A stretch of 64,000 nt of DNA from Pseudokineococcus lusitanus (GTDB lineage Bacteria; Actinomycetota; Actinomycetes; Actinomycetales; Quadrisphaeraceae). Of the stretch, positions 31,562 to 39,433 are shown piece after piece (within the stretch, counting starts at the first letter, position 1; every line of letters starts with the position of its first letter). The notes under the pieces were generated by a model. That model worked only from the letters and a program-made list of their open reading frames with translations. It ran no database searches and had not been told where the DNA came from. Location: contig NZ_RJKN01000005.1 of the NCBI RefSeq assembly GCF_003751265.1, forward strand, positions 186,001 to 250,000, given 5' to 3'. The translations under genes and the position numbers were made by a program.

Positions 31562-32877
31562 CGGGGGTCCCCTCCCGCCGGGACGTCGAGCGGCAGGTCG
31601 AGGTGGACCGCCCAGCCGCCGTCCGCCCGCGGCCCGGCCTCCAGGACCCCGCCGCGCGACGCCGCCCGCTCGGCCATGCCGACGAGCCCCCGGCCGCGCC
31701 CGTCGGCGGCCGGGGCGCGACCGGGGGCCCGCAGGCCGCCGTCGTCGACGACCTCGACGACGAGGCGACCGGGCCCGGACGCCCCCGGGCCGGTCCCGCG
31801 CAGGAGCACCGACGCGCGGGCGCCGGGGCCGGCGTGGCGCAGGGTGTTGGTGAGGGCCTCGCGGACGACCCGGTGGACGGCGAGCCCGGTGCCCGCGCCG
31901 ACCGCCCCGAGCTCGCCCTCGCGGGTCACCGCGACCGCGAGGCCGGCGCCGCGGACCTGCTCGACGAGGGCGTCGACGTCGGCGAGGCCGGGCTGGGGCA
32001 CGAGCGCGCCGTCGGCCGTGCCGTCGGGCGCGTCGTCGTCGCGGGCGAGGACGCCGAGCAGCCCCCGCATCTCGCCGAGGGCCTCGCGGCCGGTGTCGGC
32101 GACGGCCCGCAGCGCGGCCGGGTCGGCGGGCCGCGCCGGGTCCGCGGCGGCCCGGGCCGCGAGCCCCTCGGTGAGCCGGACCATGAGCGTCACGGAGTGG
32201 GCGACGACGTCGTGCACCTCGCGGACCACGCGGGCGCGCTCGGCGGCGACGGCCAGGCGGACGTCGGTGTCGCGCTCGACCTCGAGCCGGCGGGCGCGCT
32301 CCTCGAGGCCGGCGAGGTGGTCGCGCCGTCCGCGCAGGACGCTGCCCGCCAGCAGGGCCGCCGCCTCCATGGGCCCGAGCATGAGGAGGACCGCCCACAC
32401 GGGCACCGGCCCCTCGCCGCGGCCGGGGCCGTCGCCGGGGACGCCCGCGCCCACGACGGCGACGGCGGCGAGCACGGCGGCGCCGAGCACGGCGACGAGG
32501 CCGAGGCCCGCGAGGCCCCGACGTCCGTCGGCGCGGTGCAGCGCCGCGGCGCCGACCGCGAGGAGGACGAGGACGACGACGGCGGGCTGGCGCCCGGGGA
32601 GCAGACCCGTGGCCGTCGTCGCGAGGACGAGGGCGGACACCGGCGCGACGACGGGCGCCACGTGCCGGCCGGCGAGCGCGAGGACGGCGAGGGCCACGAC
32701 GACGGCGCCCGCCGCGTCGGCGTCCCGCAGGACGACGGGGACGACGAGCGCGACGGCGGCGAGGACGACGGGCGCCAGCTCGCGCCGCGGGCCGCGCCAC
32801 CGGCGGACGGCCGGGCCGGCGGGCGCGGCGGGCCCGGGCGACGTCGGCCCCGCGTCCGGGGCGGGGGCGGCCGTCAC
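31558..32877 (-). CDS. sensor histidine kinase (HisKA_3 type)
   Basis: A 439-residue membrane kinase. The N-terminus has about five hydrophobic spans (for example APVVLAAVALVVPVVL and AVVVLVLLAVGAAALH) with little extracytoplasmic loop, suggesting intramembrane sensing. The HisKA_3 H-box is VVREVHDVVAHSVTLMV and is followed by LGEMRGLLGVLARDD. The ATPase N-box is VVREALTNTLRHAGPG, and the G-box includes GRGLVGMAERAASRGG. The start is GTG 32877, leaderless (TACGCT plus 7 nt). It is coupled to the response regulator. The adjoining ABC exporter suggests a Bce-like or drug-sensing role, which is an inference. Confidence 0.92.
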   Translation of the reverse strand: MTAAPAPDAGPTSPGPAAPAGPAVRRWRGPRRELAPVVLAAVALVVPVVLRDADAAGAVVVALAVLALAGRHVAPVVAPVSALVLATTATGLLPGRQPAVVVLVLLAVGAAALHRADGRRGLAGLGLVAVLGAAVLAAVAVVGAGVPGDGPGRGEGPVPVWAVLLMLGPMEAAALLAGSVLRGRRDHLAGLEERARRLEVERDTDVRLAVAAERARVVREVHDVVAHSVTLMVRLTEGLAARAAADPARPADPAALRAVADTGREALGEMRGLLGVLARDDDAPDGTADGALVPQPGLADVDALVEQVRGAGLAVAVTREGELGAVGAGTGLAVHRVVREALTNTLRHAGPGARASVLLRGTGPGASGPGRLVVEVVDDGGLRAPGRAPAADGRGRGLVGMAERAASRGGVLEAGPRADGGWAVHLDLPLDVPAGGDPR

Positions 32878-32884
32878 CCCGGCA

Positions 32885-32890
32885 GCGTAG
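32885..32890 (-). promoter_or_regulatory. -10 hexamer TACGCT (leaderless histidine kinase)
   Basis: On the minus strand, TACGCT is followed by 7 nt and GTG 32877; the hexamer is identical to that of marR. Confidence 0.5.
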
Positions 32891-32986
32891 GAGCGCCCTC
32901 CCGCGGGAGGGCGGCCGACGACGACGGGGCCGTGCCGCGGACCCGTCCGGGGCGGGCGGGTCCGCGGCAGCGAGAGCGGCACGGGC

Positions 32987-33832
32987 TCAGACGTCGCGGC
33001 GGCGCAGGAGCAGCGCCCCGGCGGCGAGCGGCACGAGGGCCCAGCCGGCGAGCGTCCACCAGGCGGCCGTGGTGCTCAGCGTGTGCTCGCCGTCGACGAC
33101 GGACAGGGACTGCCCCGCCGCGACGGAGTTGTGCCCGACGGCGGTCTGCAGCCAGTCGACCGGGATCAGCGGCAGCAGCGGCGGAGCCACGAAGACGAGC
33201 GCGACGAGCAGGGTGATGGCGCCCGCGGTGCTGCGCAGCAGCGTCCCGAGACCCAGGCCCAGCAGCGCCGTCGCGACCATGGCGGCGCTGCTGCCGAGGA
33301 CGGCCGTCGGCACCCCGGCGTCCGTCAGCGCGACCGCCTGCTCCGCCGGCAGGAGGGCGCTCGCGGTGACGAGCGCGAGGCACGAGGTCAGCACGGCCAC
33401 CGGGGCGACGACGGCCACGACGACGACGGCCTTCGCCGCGAGGAGCGGCCAGCGGCGCGGGACGGCCGCGAGCGACGTCGTCACGGTGCCGGAGGCGTGC
33501 TCGCCCGTCATGACGAGCGCCCCGAGCACGCCGAGGAGCAGCGAGGCCAACGACGTCGAGGACAGGACGCGGCCCACGGTGTCGGCGGGGGCGCCGGGAG
33601 GTCCGCCGGGACCGCCGCCGGGTCCGCCGCCGGAGCCGTCGGCGAGGGCCCAGCCGGTCAGCGCCGACAGCCCGACGCCGAGCGCCACGGCGAGGAGGAG
33701 GACGGCCCACGTCGAGCGGAGGGAGCGGAGCTTCGTCCACTCGCCGCGGACGACGCCGAGGAAGGTGACCCGGCCGGTCGGCGGGCGGTGCGCGCGAGCC
33801 GTGGTCGTGGGGGCGGTGGTGGTGGTGCTCAT
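32987..33832 (-). CDS. ABC transporter permease (ABC-2 type)
   Basis: A 281-residue membrane protein with about six spans. The opening VRGEWTKLRSLRSTWAVLLL is the classical ABC-2 permease N-terminus of actinobacteria (GEWTKLRS). A Gly/Pro-rich extracytoplasmic loop follows the first span. LVMTGEHASGTVTTSLAAVP followed by RRWPLLAAKAVV is the conserved second segment. The last span is followed by LLLRRRDV. It starts at ATG 33832, overlapping the ATPase stop (ATGA). Its partner is the ATPase. Substrate is unknown; antibiotics or lipids are typical. Confidence 0.9.
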   Translation of the reverse strand: MSTTTTAPTTTARAHRPPTGRVTFLGVVRGEWTKLRSLRSTWAVLLLAVALGVGLSALTGWALADGSGGGPGGGPGGPPGAPADTVGRVLSSTSLASLLLGVLGALVMTGEHASGTVTTSLAAVPRRWPLLAAKAVVVVAVVAPVAVLTSCLALVTASALLPAEQAVALTDAGVPTAVLGSSAAMVATALLGLGLGTLLRSTAGAITLLVALVFVAPPLLPLIPVDWLQTAVGHNSVAAGQSLSVVDGEHTLSTTAAWWTLAGWALVPLAAGALLLRRRDV

Positions 33833-34821
33833 CGGGGGGCTCCGGCGGCGAGGGGGCGGTCGGTGGAGGTGGTGCGGGGGGCGGGGACGCCGTCGGCGGG
33901 GTCGGCCGCTGCGCCGGGCCCGCCGGCGCGGTGCTCGCGGCTGCTGCCGGTGAGCTCCATGTAGGCCTCCTCGAGCGTCGCCTGCCGGGCGCGGAGCTCG
34001 TGGAGCACGACGCCGTGGGCCGCGGCCAGCTCGCCGACGCGGGGGGCGGGCAGCCCGGCGACGTCGAGAAGGTCACCGCCGGTGCTCGTCACGGACGCGC
34101 CCTCCGCGGTGAGGACGGGGACGAGCCGGGCGGCGTCGGGCGTGCGGACGGCGACGGGGCGGTCCTGCGCCCGGGCGACGAGCTCGGCGACGCTCGTGTC
34201 GGCGAGCAGCCGGCCGCGGCCGACGACGACGAGGTGGTCCGCCGTCATGGCCATCTCGCTCATGAGGTGGCTGGAGACGAGGACGGCGCGGCCCTCGTCG
34301 GCGAGGGAGCGCAGCAGCGTGCGGACCCAGAGGACGCCGTCGGGATCGAGCCCGTTGACCGGCTCGTCGAGGACGACGGCGGCCGGGTCGCCGAGCAGGG
34401 CGCCGGCGATGCCGAGGCGCTGCCCCATGCCGAGGGAGAAGCCGCCGACCCGGCGGCGCGCGACGCCCTCCAGCCCGACGAGCGCGAGGACCTCGTCGAC
34501 CCGTCGGGCGGGGATCGCGTGGGTGCGGGCGAGCGCGAGGAGGTGGTCGCGGGCGCTGCGGCCGCGGTGGACGGCGCGGGCCTCGAGGAGCGCCCCGACG
34601 ACGTGCAGGGGCGCACGGTGGTCGGCGTACGCGCGGCCGCCCACGGTGGCCGAGCCGCTCGTGGGCCGGTCCAGGCCGAGGACGGTGCGCATCGTCGTCG
34701 ACTTGCCGGCGCCGTTGGGGCCGAGGAAGCCGGTGACGGACCCGGCCTCGACGCGGAAGGACAGGTCGTCGACGGCGGTCGTCGCGCCGTAGCGCTTGGT
34801 CAGGTGGTCGACCTCGATCAC
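33829..34821 (-). CDS. ABC transporter ATP-binding protein
   Basis: A 330-residue ATPase of the drug-export (BcrA/DrrA-like) group. Walker A is LGPNGAGKSTTM. The signature is FSLGMGQRLGIAGALL (LGMGQ in place of LSGGQ, common in this subgroup), Walker B is PAAVVLDEPVNGLDPDG, and the switch His is in VLVSSHLMSEM. A ~100-residue C-terminal extension is typical of the group. Start GTG 34821 has GAGGAG at 6 nt. It forms an exporter with the following permease and sits upstream of the two-component genes on the same strand. Confidence 0.93.
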   Translation of the reverse strand: MIEVDHLTKRYGATTAVDDLSFRVEAGSVTGFLGPNGAGKSTTMRTVLGLDRPTSGSATVGGRAYADHRAPLHVVGALLEARAVHRGRSARDHLLALARTHAIPARRVDEVLALVGLEGVARRRVGGFSLGMGQRLGIAGALLGDPAAVVLDEPVNGLDPDGVLWVRTLLRSLADEGRAVLVSSHLMSEMAMTADHLVVVGRGRLLADTSVAELVARAQDRPVAVRTPDAARLVPVLTAEGASVTSTGGDLLDVAGLPAPRVGELAAAHGVVLHELRARQATLEEAYMELTGSSREHRAGGPGAAADPADGVPAPRTTSTDRPLAAGAPR

Positions 34822-35029
34822 GGGGTGCTCCTCGGGTCTGCCGGGCGGGGGCCGCGGTGGTCCTGCCGGGCGGCTCTGCGGGTGGTCTCTCGGGTGGGCG
34901 GCGGGGTGCTGCCGCCCTCGTCGTCGACGCTAGGGACGGCGCGCGGCCCGCCCCAGCGCCTGCGGGACCGACCTCCCGGCCCGCACCCCCTCCCGGAGGA
35001 GGGGGTGCCCCCGCCCGCCGGCCCGCCCC

Positions 35030-35182
35030 TCCTCCCGACGTGCGACCTCGTCGGGCGCCGCCGCGGGTACCTGCCCCGTCGTGCGACCCCCTCGGGCCCA
35101 GCGCGGCCACCCTCCCCGCGACGTGTGGCCATGTCGGGGCCGGGCGGCCCGCTCTCCTCGCGACGTGTGGCCACGTCGGCAC
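35030..35182 (+). repeat. 41/42-bp degenerate tandem array F (4 units)
   Basis: CG(A/T)CGTG-type cores recur at 35036, 35077, 35119 and 35161, steps of 41, 42 and 42 bp. The clearest core is a palindrome CGACGTG-TGGC-CACGTCG at 35161-35178. Units are more diverged than in the other arrays. Confidence 0.75.
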
Positions 35183-35236
35183 TCGTCGTGTGCTCGGGCG
35201 CGACCCCTGCGCCGGGCCGTCCGCCGGCCCCGCGGT

Positions 35237-35242
35237 TAGCGT
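35237..35242 (+). promoter_or_regulatory. -10 hexamer TAGCGT (leaderless)
   Basis: TAGCGT is followed by 6 nt and ATG 35249. Confidence 0.55.
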
Positions 35243-35248
35243 CGCGGG

Positions 35249-36541
35249 ATGAAGGACCTCGACGTCGTCGTGCTCGGCGCCACCGGGCTCACCGGTCGGC
35301 TCGTCGCCGCCCACCTCGCCGGCAGGGCGCCGGAGACGGCGGTCCGCTGGGCCGTCGCCGGGCGCAGCCCGCAGCGGCTGGCCGACGTGCTGACGGAGGT
35401 GGGGGCGCCGACGACGCCGTCCCTCGTCGTCGACCTGGGCGACGAGGAGGCGCTGCGGCTCATGGCGTCCCGCACGCACGTGGTGCTCAACCTCGCCGGC
35501 CCGTACTCGCGGACGGCGTCCGCCGTCGTCGCGGCGTGCGTGGCCGGGGGCAGCTCGTACGCCGACCTCTCCGGCGAGGTGCCCGCCGTGGCCCGGCTGG
35601 TCCGACGCCGGCACGAGCCGGCCCGGCGGGCGGGGGTGCGCGTCGTCCCCGTGAGCGGCTACGAGGCGCTGCCCGCCGACCTCGCCGTCCTGCTCGCCGC
35701 GCAGCGGGCCGAGCAGGCCTCGCGCGGCGGGGCGGCGGTCGACGACGGCCCGGGCGCGGGCGGCGACGTCACCGCCGTCGCCGTCACGTTCCGGACGACG
35801 CCGCCCTCCCGGCGCCTCGGCCTCACCGACGCCGTGAGCGGCGGCACGCTCCAGAGCCTCGTCGAGGTGCTCGCGGACGACGACGCCCGCCGCGCCGGCG
35901 ACCCGGCCGCGCTCGTCGTCGACCACCGCGCCGCGGCCGCCGTCCGGCGCACCTCGCCGCTGGCGCTGCGTCCGCGCGTCGTCGGCGGCCGGGTCGTCGG
36001 GCCCGTCGTGCCGGCCGCCTTCATCGACCCGCCCGTGCTCCACCGGACGGCGGCGCTGCTCGCCGAGGAGCGTGGCGAGGAGCACCGGCCGGCGGCGCTG
36101 GCAGAGGGGGCCGACATGGGTCCGGCCGGCGGGACGGTGGGGGCCGTGGTGCTCGCGGCCGCCGGCGCGGGCGCGCTGCTGCAGCGCGGCGTCCTCGCGG
36201 CGACGCACCTTCCGGGCCCGCTGCGGCGGGGGCTCGCCGGTCTCCTCGCGCGGGTGCTGCCGGGCTCGGGCGAGGGGCCCTCGGCCGACGCCATGACGGG
36301 CTGGCGCTGGCAGGTGCGGGCCGAGGCGCTCGCGGCGGACGGCGCCCGCGGCACCGCCGTCGTCGAGGGCGTCGACCACCCCGGCTACGCGGCGACGGCC
36401 CGGATGCTCGCCGAGGTCGGCCTCCGCCTGGCCGCGACGGCGGACGACCCGCCGCGCACCGGCTGCCTCACCCCGGCGCTCGTCATGGCCGGTCCCGACG
36501 GCGCCGCGGGCCTGGCGGCGGCGGGCGTCCACGTGTCCTGA
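35249..36541 (+). CDS. saccharopine dehydrogenase-like / trans-acting enoyl reductase family protein
   Basis: A 430-residue oxidoreductase with an N-terminal Rossmann domain (VVVLGATGLTGRLVAAHLAG, GxxGxxG) and VVLNLAGPYSRTASAVVAAC, followed by SSYADLSGEVPAVARLVRRR. This is the pattern of mycobacterial trans-acting enoyl reductases and their saccharopine dehydrogenase NADP-binding relatives. The middle carries YEALPADLAVLLAA and a hydrophobic stretch (GAVVLAAAGAGALLQRGVLA) that may associate with membrane. The C-terminal DHPGYAATARMLAEVGLRLA is shared with the family. In mycobacteria some members reduce polyketide-derived lipids, but no polyketide synthase is nearby. The start is leaderless. 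Array D follows the stop. Confidence 0.82.
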   Translation: MKDLDVVVLGATGLTGRLVAAHLAGRAPETAVRWAVAGRSPQRLADVLTEVGAPTTPSLVVDLGDEEALRLMASRTHVVLNLAGPYSRTASAVVAACVAGGSSYADLSGEVPAVARLVRRRHEPARRAGVRVVPVSGYEALPADLAVLLAAQRAEQASRGGAAVDDGPGAGGDVTAVAVTFRTTPPSRRLGLTDAVSGGTLQSLVEVLADDDARRAGDPAALVVDHRAAAAVRRTSPLALRPRVVGGRVVGPVVPAAFIDPPVLHRTAALLAEERGEEHRPAALAEGADMGPAGGTVGAVVLAAAGAGALLQRGVLAATHLPGPLRRGLAGLLARVLPGSGEGPSADAMTGWRWQVRAEALAADGARGTAVVEGVDHPGYAATARMLAEVGLRLAATADDPPRTGCLTPALVMAGPDGAAGLAAAGVHVS

Positions 36542-36560
36542 CCGCCGGGTGCGGCGCCGT

Positions 36561-36712
36561 CGTCGAGAACAGGCGCCTGATCGCGGTCGAGAGGGCGTCA
36601 CGGCGACGAACGGGCGCCTGTTCGCGGGACGTGGGGGCGTGCGGCGACGAATGGGCGCCTGTTCGCGGTCGAGAGGGCTTCGCGACGAAGAACAGGCGCT
36701 TGCTCGCGGGCG
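36561..36712 (+). repeat. 41-bp tandem repeat array D (about 3.7 units)
   Basis: GGCGC(C/T) cores recur at 36572, 36613, 36654 and 36695, exactly 41 bp apart. The core is a palindrome close to CGAACAGGCGCCTGTTCG (for example 36607-36624). The array fills the gap between the stops of the two convergent genes, ending eight bases before the citrate-synthase-like stop. Confidence 0.92.
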
Positions 36713-36719
36713 AGCCAGG

Positions 36720-37832
36720 TCAGGCGGTGTCGGCGGCGTGCTGCTCGAGGACGTGCGCCGACCACCCGGCGGTGCGGGCGCACACGAGCAGCGGCGTGAG
36801 CATCTGGGCGGGGACGCCCGCGCCGTCGAGGAGCACCGCCGCCCAGAGCGCCGCGTTGACCGTGCGGGGGAGGCCGTGGGCGTCCGGGCGGGCGCGGTCG
36901 GCGAGGGCGCGCTCGCCGGCGGCCTCGAGGGCCAGCGCGCTCTCCAGCCGCGGCGGGGCGAGCGCCGTCGCCGCGTCGCGGAGGTAGGGCACCCGCGGGT
37001 CCGGGCCGCCGCGGCCGTGGAGGCCGAAGCCCATGAGGCGGTGGCCGCCGTCGAGCACGCTGGCGACGACGGCGTCGGCGTCGCCGCGGCGGTCGACGGC
37101 GTCGAGCACGTGGAGGACGCGCGGCAGCGCCCCGGCGCACAGCGGACCGCTCATCGTGCCGACGGCGGCGGACAGGCACGCGACCGCGTCCGCCCCGCTG
37201 CCGGCGACGACGCGGGCCGTCACCGTGGCGGGGGTGAGGCCGTCCTCGGCGAGGAGGGTCCACGTCGCGTCGAGGGCGTGCACGTGGCGCGGGTCCGCCT
37301 CGCCGCGCCAGCGCAGGAGGAAGCGTTCCGCCGTCGTGCGGCCGCGGGCGACGTGCCGCTGGGGGACGGCGGGCACGTCGCTGCCGCGGGCCGACTGGGC
37401 GATGAAGGACAGCGCGAGCGTGCTCGCGCGGGCGAGGTCGTCGCGGGCCTGGGCCGCGTCGATGTCGAGCAGCGGGCGCAGCCCCCACACGGGCGCGACC
37501 TGGGCGAGCGCGCTCTGGACGTCGACGCGCACGTCCCCCGTCCGCACGGGGAGGGGGAAGGGCTCCGCGGCCGGGAGCGCCGAGGAGGGCCGGCCGTCGA
37601 CGAGCAGCGCCCACACCTGCTCGAAGGGCAGCTCGCCGGCGAGGGAGGCGGCGTCGCGCCCGCGGTAGCGCAGGACGCCCGCACCCGTCTCGCTGACGGC
37701 GGTGCCCGCGACGGCGCGGGCGGTCGCGGTGGCCTCACGGGCGACGGGTCGACGCTCGGTCTCGGTGGCGGGGACGTCCGGGGGCACCGGGCCGTCCGCG
37801 GCGCGCGGCGCCACCTGCTCCTCGTCGTGCAC
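36720..37832 (-). CDS. citrate-synthase-like protein lacking catalytic residues (citrate synthase 2 lineage)
   Basis: A 370-residue all-helical protein clearly of the citrate synthase fold, nearest the actinobacterial citrate synthase 2 (CitA) group beside pdxH. VSETGAGVLRYRGRDAASLA and ELPFEQVWALLVDGRPSS are the conserved N-terminus. However, the active-site PLHGGA reads PLCAGA (Cys232 for His), GFGHRVY reads GFGLHGR (Leu271 for His), and the N-V-D/E-F acid position reads NAAL (Ala328). DPR after the second site is retained. The enzyme should not form citrate. GTG 37832 is chosen as start with GGAGGGG at about 6 nt. It is divergent from pdxH, as in other actinobacteria. A regulatory or structural role is possible. 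Confidence 0.85.
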   Translation of the reverse strand: MHDEEQVAPRAADGPVPPDVPATETERRPVAREATATARAVAGTAVSETGAGVLRYRGRDAASLAGELPFEQVWALLVDGRPSSALPAAEPFPLPVRTGDVRVDVQSALAQVAPVWGLRPLLDIDAAQARDDLARASTLALSFIAQSARGSDVPAVPQRHVARGRTTAERFLLRWRGEADPRHVHALDATWTLLAEDGLTPATVTARVVAGSGADAVACLSAAVGTMSGPLCAGALPRVLHVLDAVDRRGDADAVVASVLDGGHRLMGFGLHGRGGPDPRVPYLRDAATALAPPRLESALALEAAGERALADRARPDAHGLPRTVNAALWAAVLLDGAGVPAQMLTPLLVCARTAGWSAHVLEQHAADTA

Positions 37833-37898
37833 GAGCACCCCCTCCGCCCGGCCGCCCCGCGGGCGGTCCGTCGCCGTGGCGCGCCGTCGCGCCGGTCC

Positions 37899-37904
37899 TA
37901 CTCT
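37899..37904 (+). promoter_or_regulatory. -10 hexamer TACTCT (leaderless pdxH)
   Basis: TACTCT is followed by 7 nt and ATG 37912. Confidence 0.55.
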
Positions 37905-37911
37905 GCCGGGT

Positions 37912-38655
37912 ATGGCCGACGGAGCTGACGGCGGGCGGTCCGACGGGGCCGGGAACGGGGCGGCGGGGGACGGCGTCGTCGACCCCACCGCCCGCGTGAC
38001 CTACACGGGCGCAGGGCTGGACGACGACGCGCCGCTCTGGCGCGGGTCGCCGCCGGCGCCGCTGGGGCTGCTGGAGCGGTGGTACGCCGAGGTGGCCGCC
38101 GACGGCCGCGTGACCGAGCCGGGCGCCGTCGTGCTGGCCACCGTCGACGACGCCGGCGACCCCGACGCGCGCACCGTCCTCCTCAAGGGCCTCGACGCCC
38201 GCGGCGCCGTCGTCTACACGAACCTCGGCTCCGCCAAGGCGCGGCAGCTGGCCGCCCACCCGCGGGCGGCGCTCGTCCTGCCGTGGCAGGAGGTGTCGCG
38301 GCAGGTGCGGCTGCGCGGTCGGGTCGAGCCGACGACGCGGGAGGAGTCCGCCGCGTACTTCGCCTCCCGGCCCCGCGGCTCGCAGGTGGCGGCGTGGGCG
38401 TCGGAGCAGTCGCGGCCCGTCGCCGACCGCGCCGAGCTCGAGGCGCGGGTGACGGCGCTGGAGGAGCGCTTCGCCGGGGGCGACGTCCCGCTCCCGCCGG
38501 GCTGGGGCGGGCTCCGCGTGCTCGTCACGGAGGTCGAGCTGTGGGCCGGGCGTCCGTCGCGCCTGCACGACCGGGCCCGCTGGACCTCGCGGAGCGGTGG
38601 GCCCGCGCGGCTCGACGACGCCGGGGCGTGGCGGCTGGAGCGCCTGCAGCCCTGA
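37912..38655 (+). CDS. pdxH: pyridoxamine/pyridoxine 5'-phosphate oxidase
   Basis: A 247-residue FMN enzyme that oxidises pyridoxine or pyridoxamine phosphate to PLP. PLGLLERWYAEVAADGRVTE and AVVLATVDDAGDPDARTVLL are the standard N-terminal region. Others are KGLDARGAVVYTNLGSAKAR (FMN), VLPWQEVSRQVRLRGRVE, SRPRGSQVAAWASEQSRPV and the C-terminal ELWAGRPSRLHDRARWT (RLHDR). Length fits the family apart from a Gly/Asp-rich ~25-residue N-terminal extension. The start is leaderless. It is divergent from the citrate-synthase-like gene, an actinobacterial arrangement. Array E begins a few bases after the stop. Confidence 0.95.
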   Translation: MADGADGGRSDGAGNGAAGDGVVDPTARVTYTGAGLDDDAPLWRGSPPAPLGLLERWYAEVAADGRVTEPGAVVLATVDDAGDPDARTVLLKGLDARGAVVYTNLGSAKARQLAAHPRAALVLPWQEVSRQVRLRGRVEPTTREESAAYFASRPRGSQVAAWASEQSRPVADRAELEARVTALEERFAGGDVPLPPGWGGLRVLVTEVELWAGRPSRLHDRARWTSRSGGPARLDDAGAWRLERLQP

Positions 38656-38659
38656 CGGG

Positions 38660-38965
38660 GCCGCAGCGACGTCAGGGCCCTGGGGGCGACGTCGGCAGCG
38701 ACGTCGGGGAGGCGGGGCGCTGGACCCCGACTTCGGCAGCGAAGTCGATGAGGCGGGGCGCTGGGGGCCGACTTCGGCAGCGAAGTGGGTGGGGCGGGGC
38801 GCTGGGGCCGACTTCGGCAGCGAAGTGGGTGGGGCGGGGCGCTGGGGGCCGACGTCGGCAGCGAAGTGGGTGGGGCGGTGCCCTGGGGTGCGACTTCGGC
38901 AGCGAAGTCGAGGGGGCGGGGCCCTGGGGTGCGACTTCGGCAGCGAAGTCGGAACGGAGGGACCA
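38660..38965 (+). repeat. 41-bp tandem repeat array E (7-8 units), hairpin-forming
   Basis: CGGCAGCG(A) recurs at 38693, 38734, 38775, 38815, 38856, 38897 and 38938, steps of 41, 41, 40, 41, 41 and 41, with a degenerate copy near 38661. The core CGACTTCG-gcag-CGAAGTCG (38728-38747) is a perfect 8-bp inverted repeat with a 4-nt loop, kept or nearly kept in most units. Spacers are GGGGCGGGGCGCTGGGG-like. It fills the start of a 778-bp gap between pdxH and the DtxR-family gene. Confidence 0.95.
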
Positions 38966-39433
38966 GGGGGCGACGTCGGGGGAGGCGCCGAGGCGGCGCC
39001 CGGGCAGGGAACAGCCCCCGGGGCCGAGGTCGAGGACCTCGCGCCGTGCTGGACGGGCACGGCACCCGGGGGCTGCGGTGGCTGCCTGGTCATCGCCGGC
39101 TCGCCCTGCTGCCGAGGACGTCCTCGGCGGGCGGACCGGACGATGCTGCGGGGCAGCGTCGTCCGATGGGATCGGGCGGCTAGCGGGCAGCCACCTCACG
39201 CGTCCTGAGACCACTCACTTCTCGGACCACCTCCTCTCTCGTGTCCGACGACCGTACGTCCGCCTCCCGCGGGTGCGCCAGGGGTTTCTCGCGACCGGTC
39301 CGGGCTGGACGGGCGTCCTAGGATCAGGAGCGAGCCCGGTGCCGCCGGCGACGTCGCCCGCGACGACGCCCGGCTGCCGGCGCGCGGGGCGGCACCGCCC
39401 CGCTGCCCCCCGAGAGCAGAGGGAGAACCGGTC
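38966..39433. other. intergenic region upstream of the DtxR-family gene
   Basis: After array E the remaining ~470 bases carry no credible gene. A -10-like TAGGAT at 39319-39324 lies 110 bp before the start codon. The segment 39205-39260 is unusually pyrimidine-rich and less GC-rich than its surroundings. AGAGGGAGAA just before GTG 39434 is the ribosome binding site. No IdeR-type box is seen. Confidence 0.45.

Larger units (their letters stand above)
34822..35248. other. divergent intergenic region (427 bp) with repeat array F
   Basis: Between the ABC ATPase and the saccharopine-dehydrogenase-like gene. The first 200 bases carry only the ribosome binding site and GC-rich palindromic sequence (a CCCCCTCC...GGAGGGGG hairpin at about 34986-35009). 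The rest is array F and the leaderless promoter of the next gene. No coding frame is credible. Confidence 0.6.

Noticed and set aside
38660-38965. CRISPR array
   Set aside because: Units are tandem over their whole 41 bp, spacers are themselves repeats of each other, and no cas genes are in the window.
38597-39208. Coding frames through array E
   Set aside because: They simply translate the repeat (GGAGRWGPTSAAKW-type) and lack a ribosome binding site; a 41-bp period cannot keep one frame.
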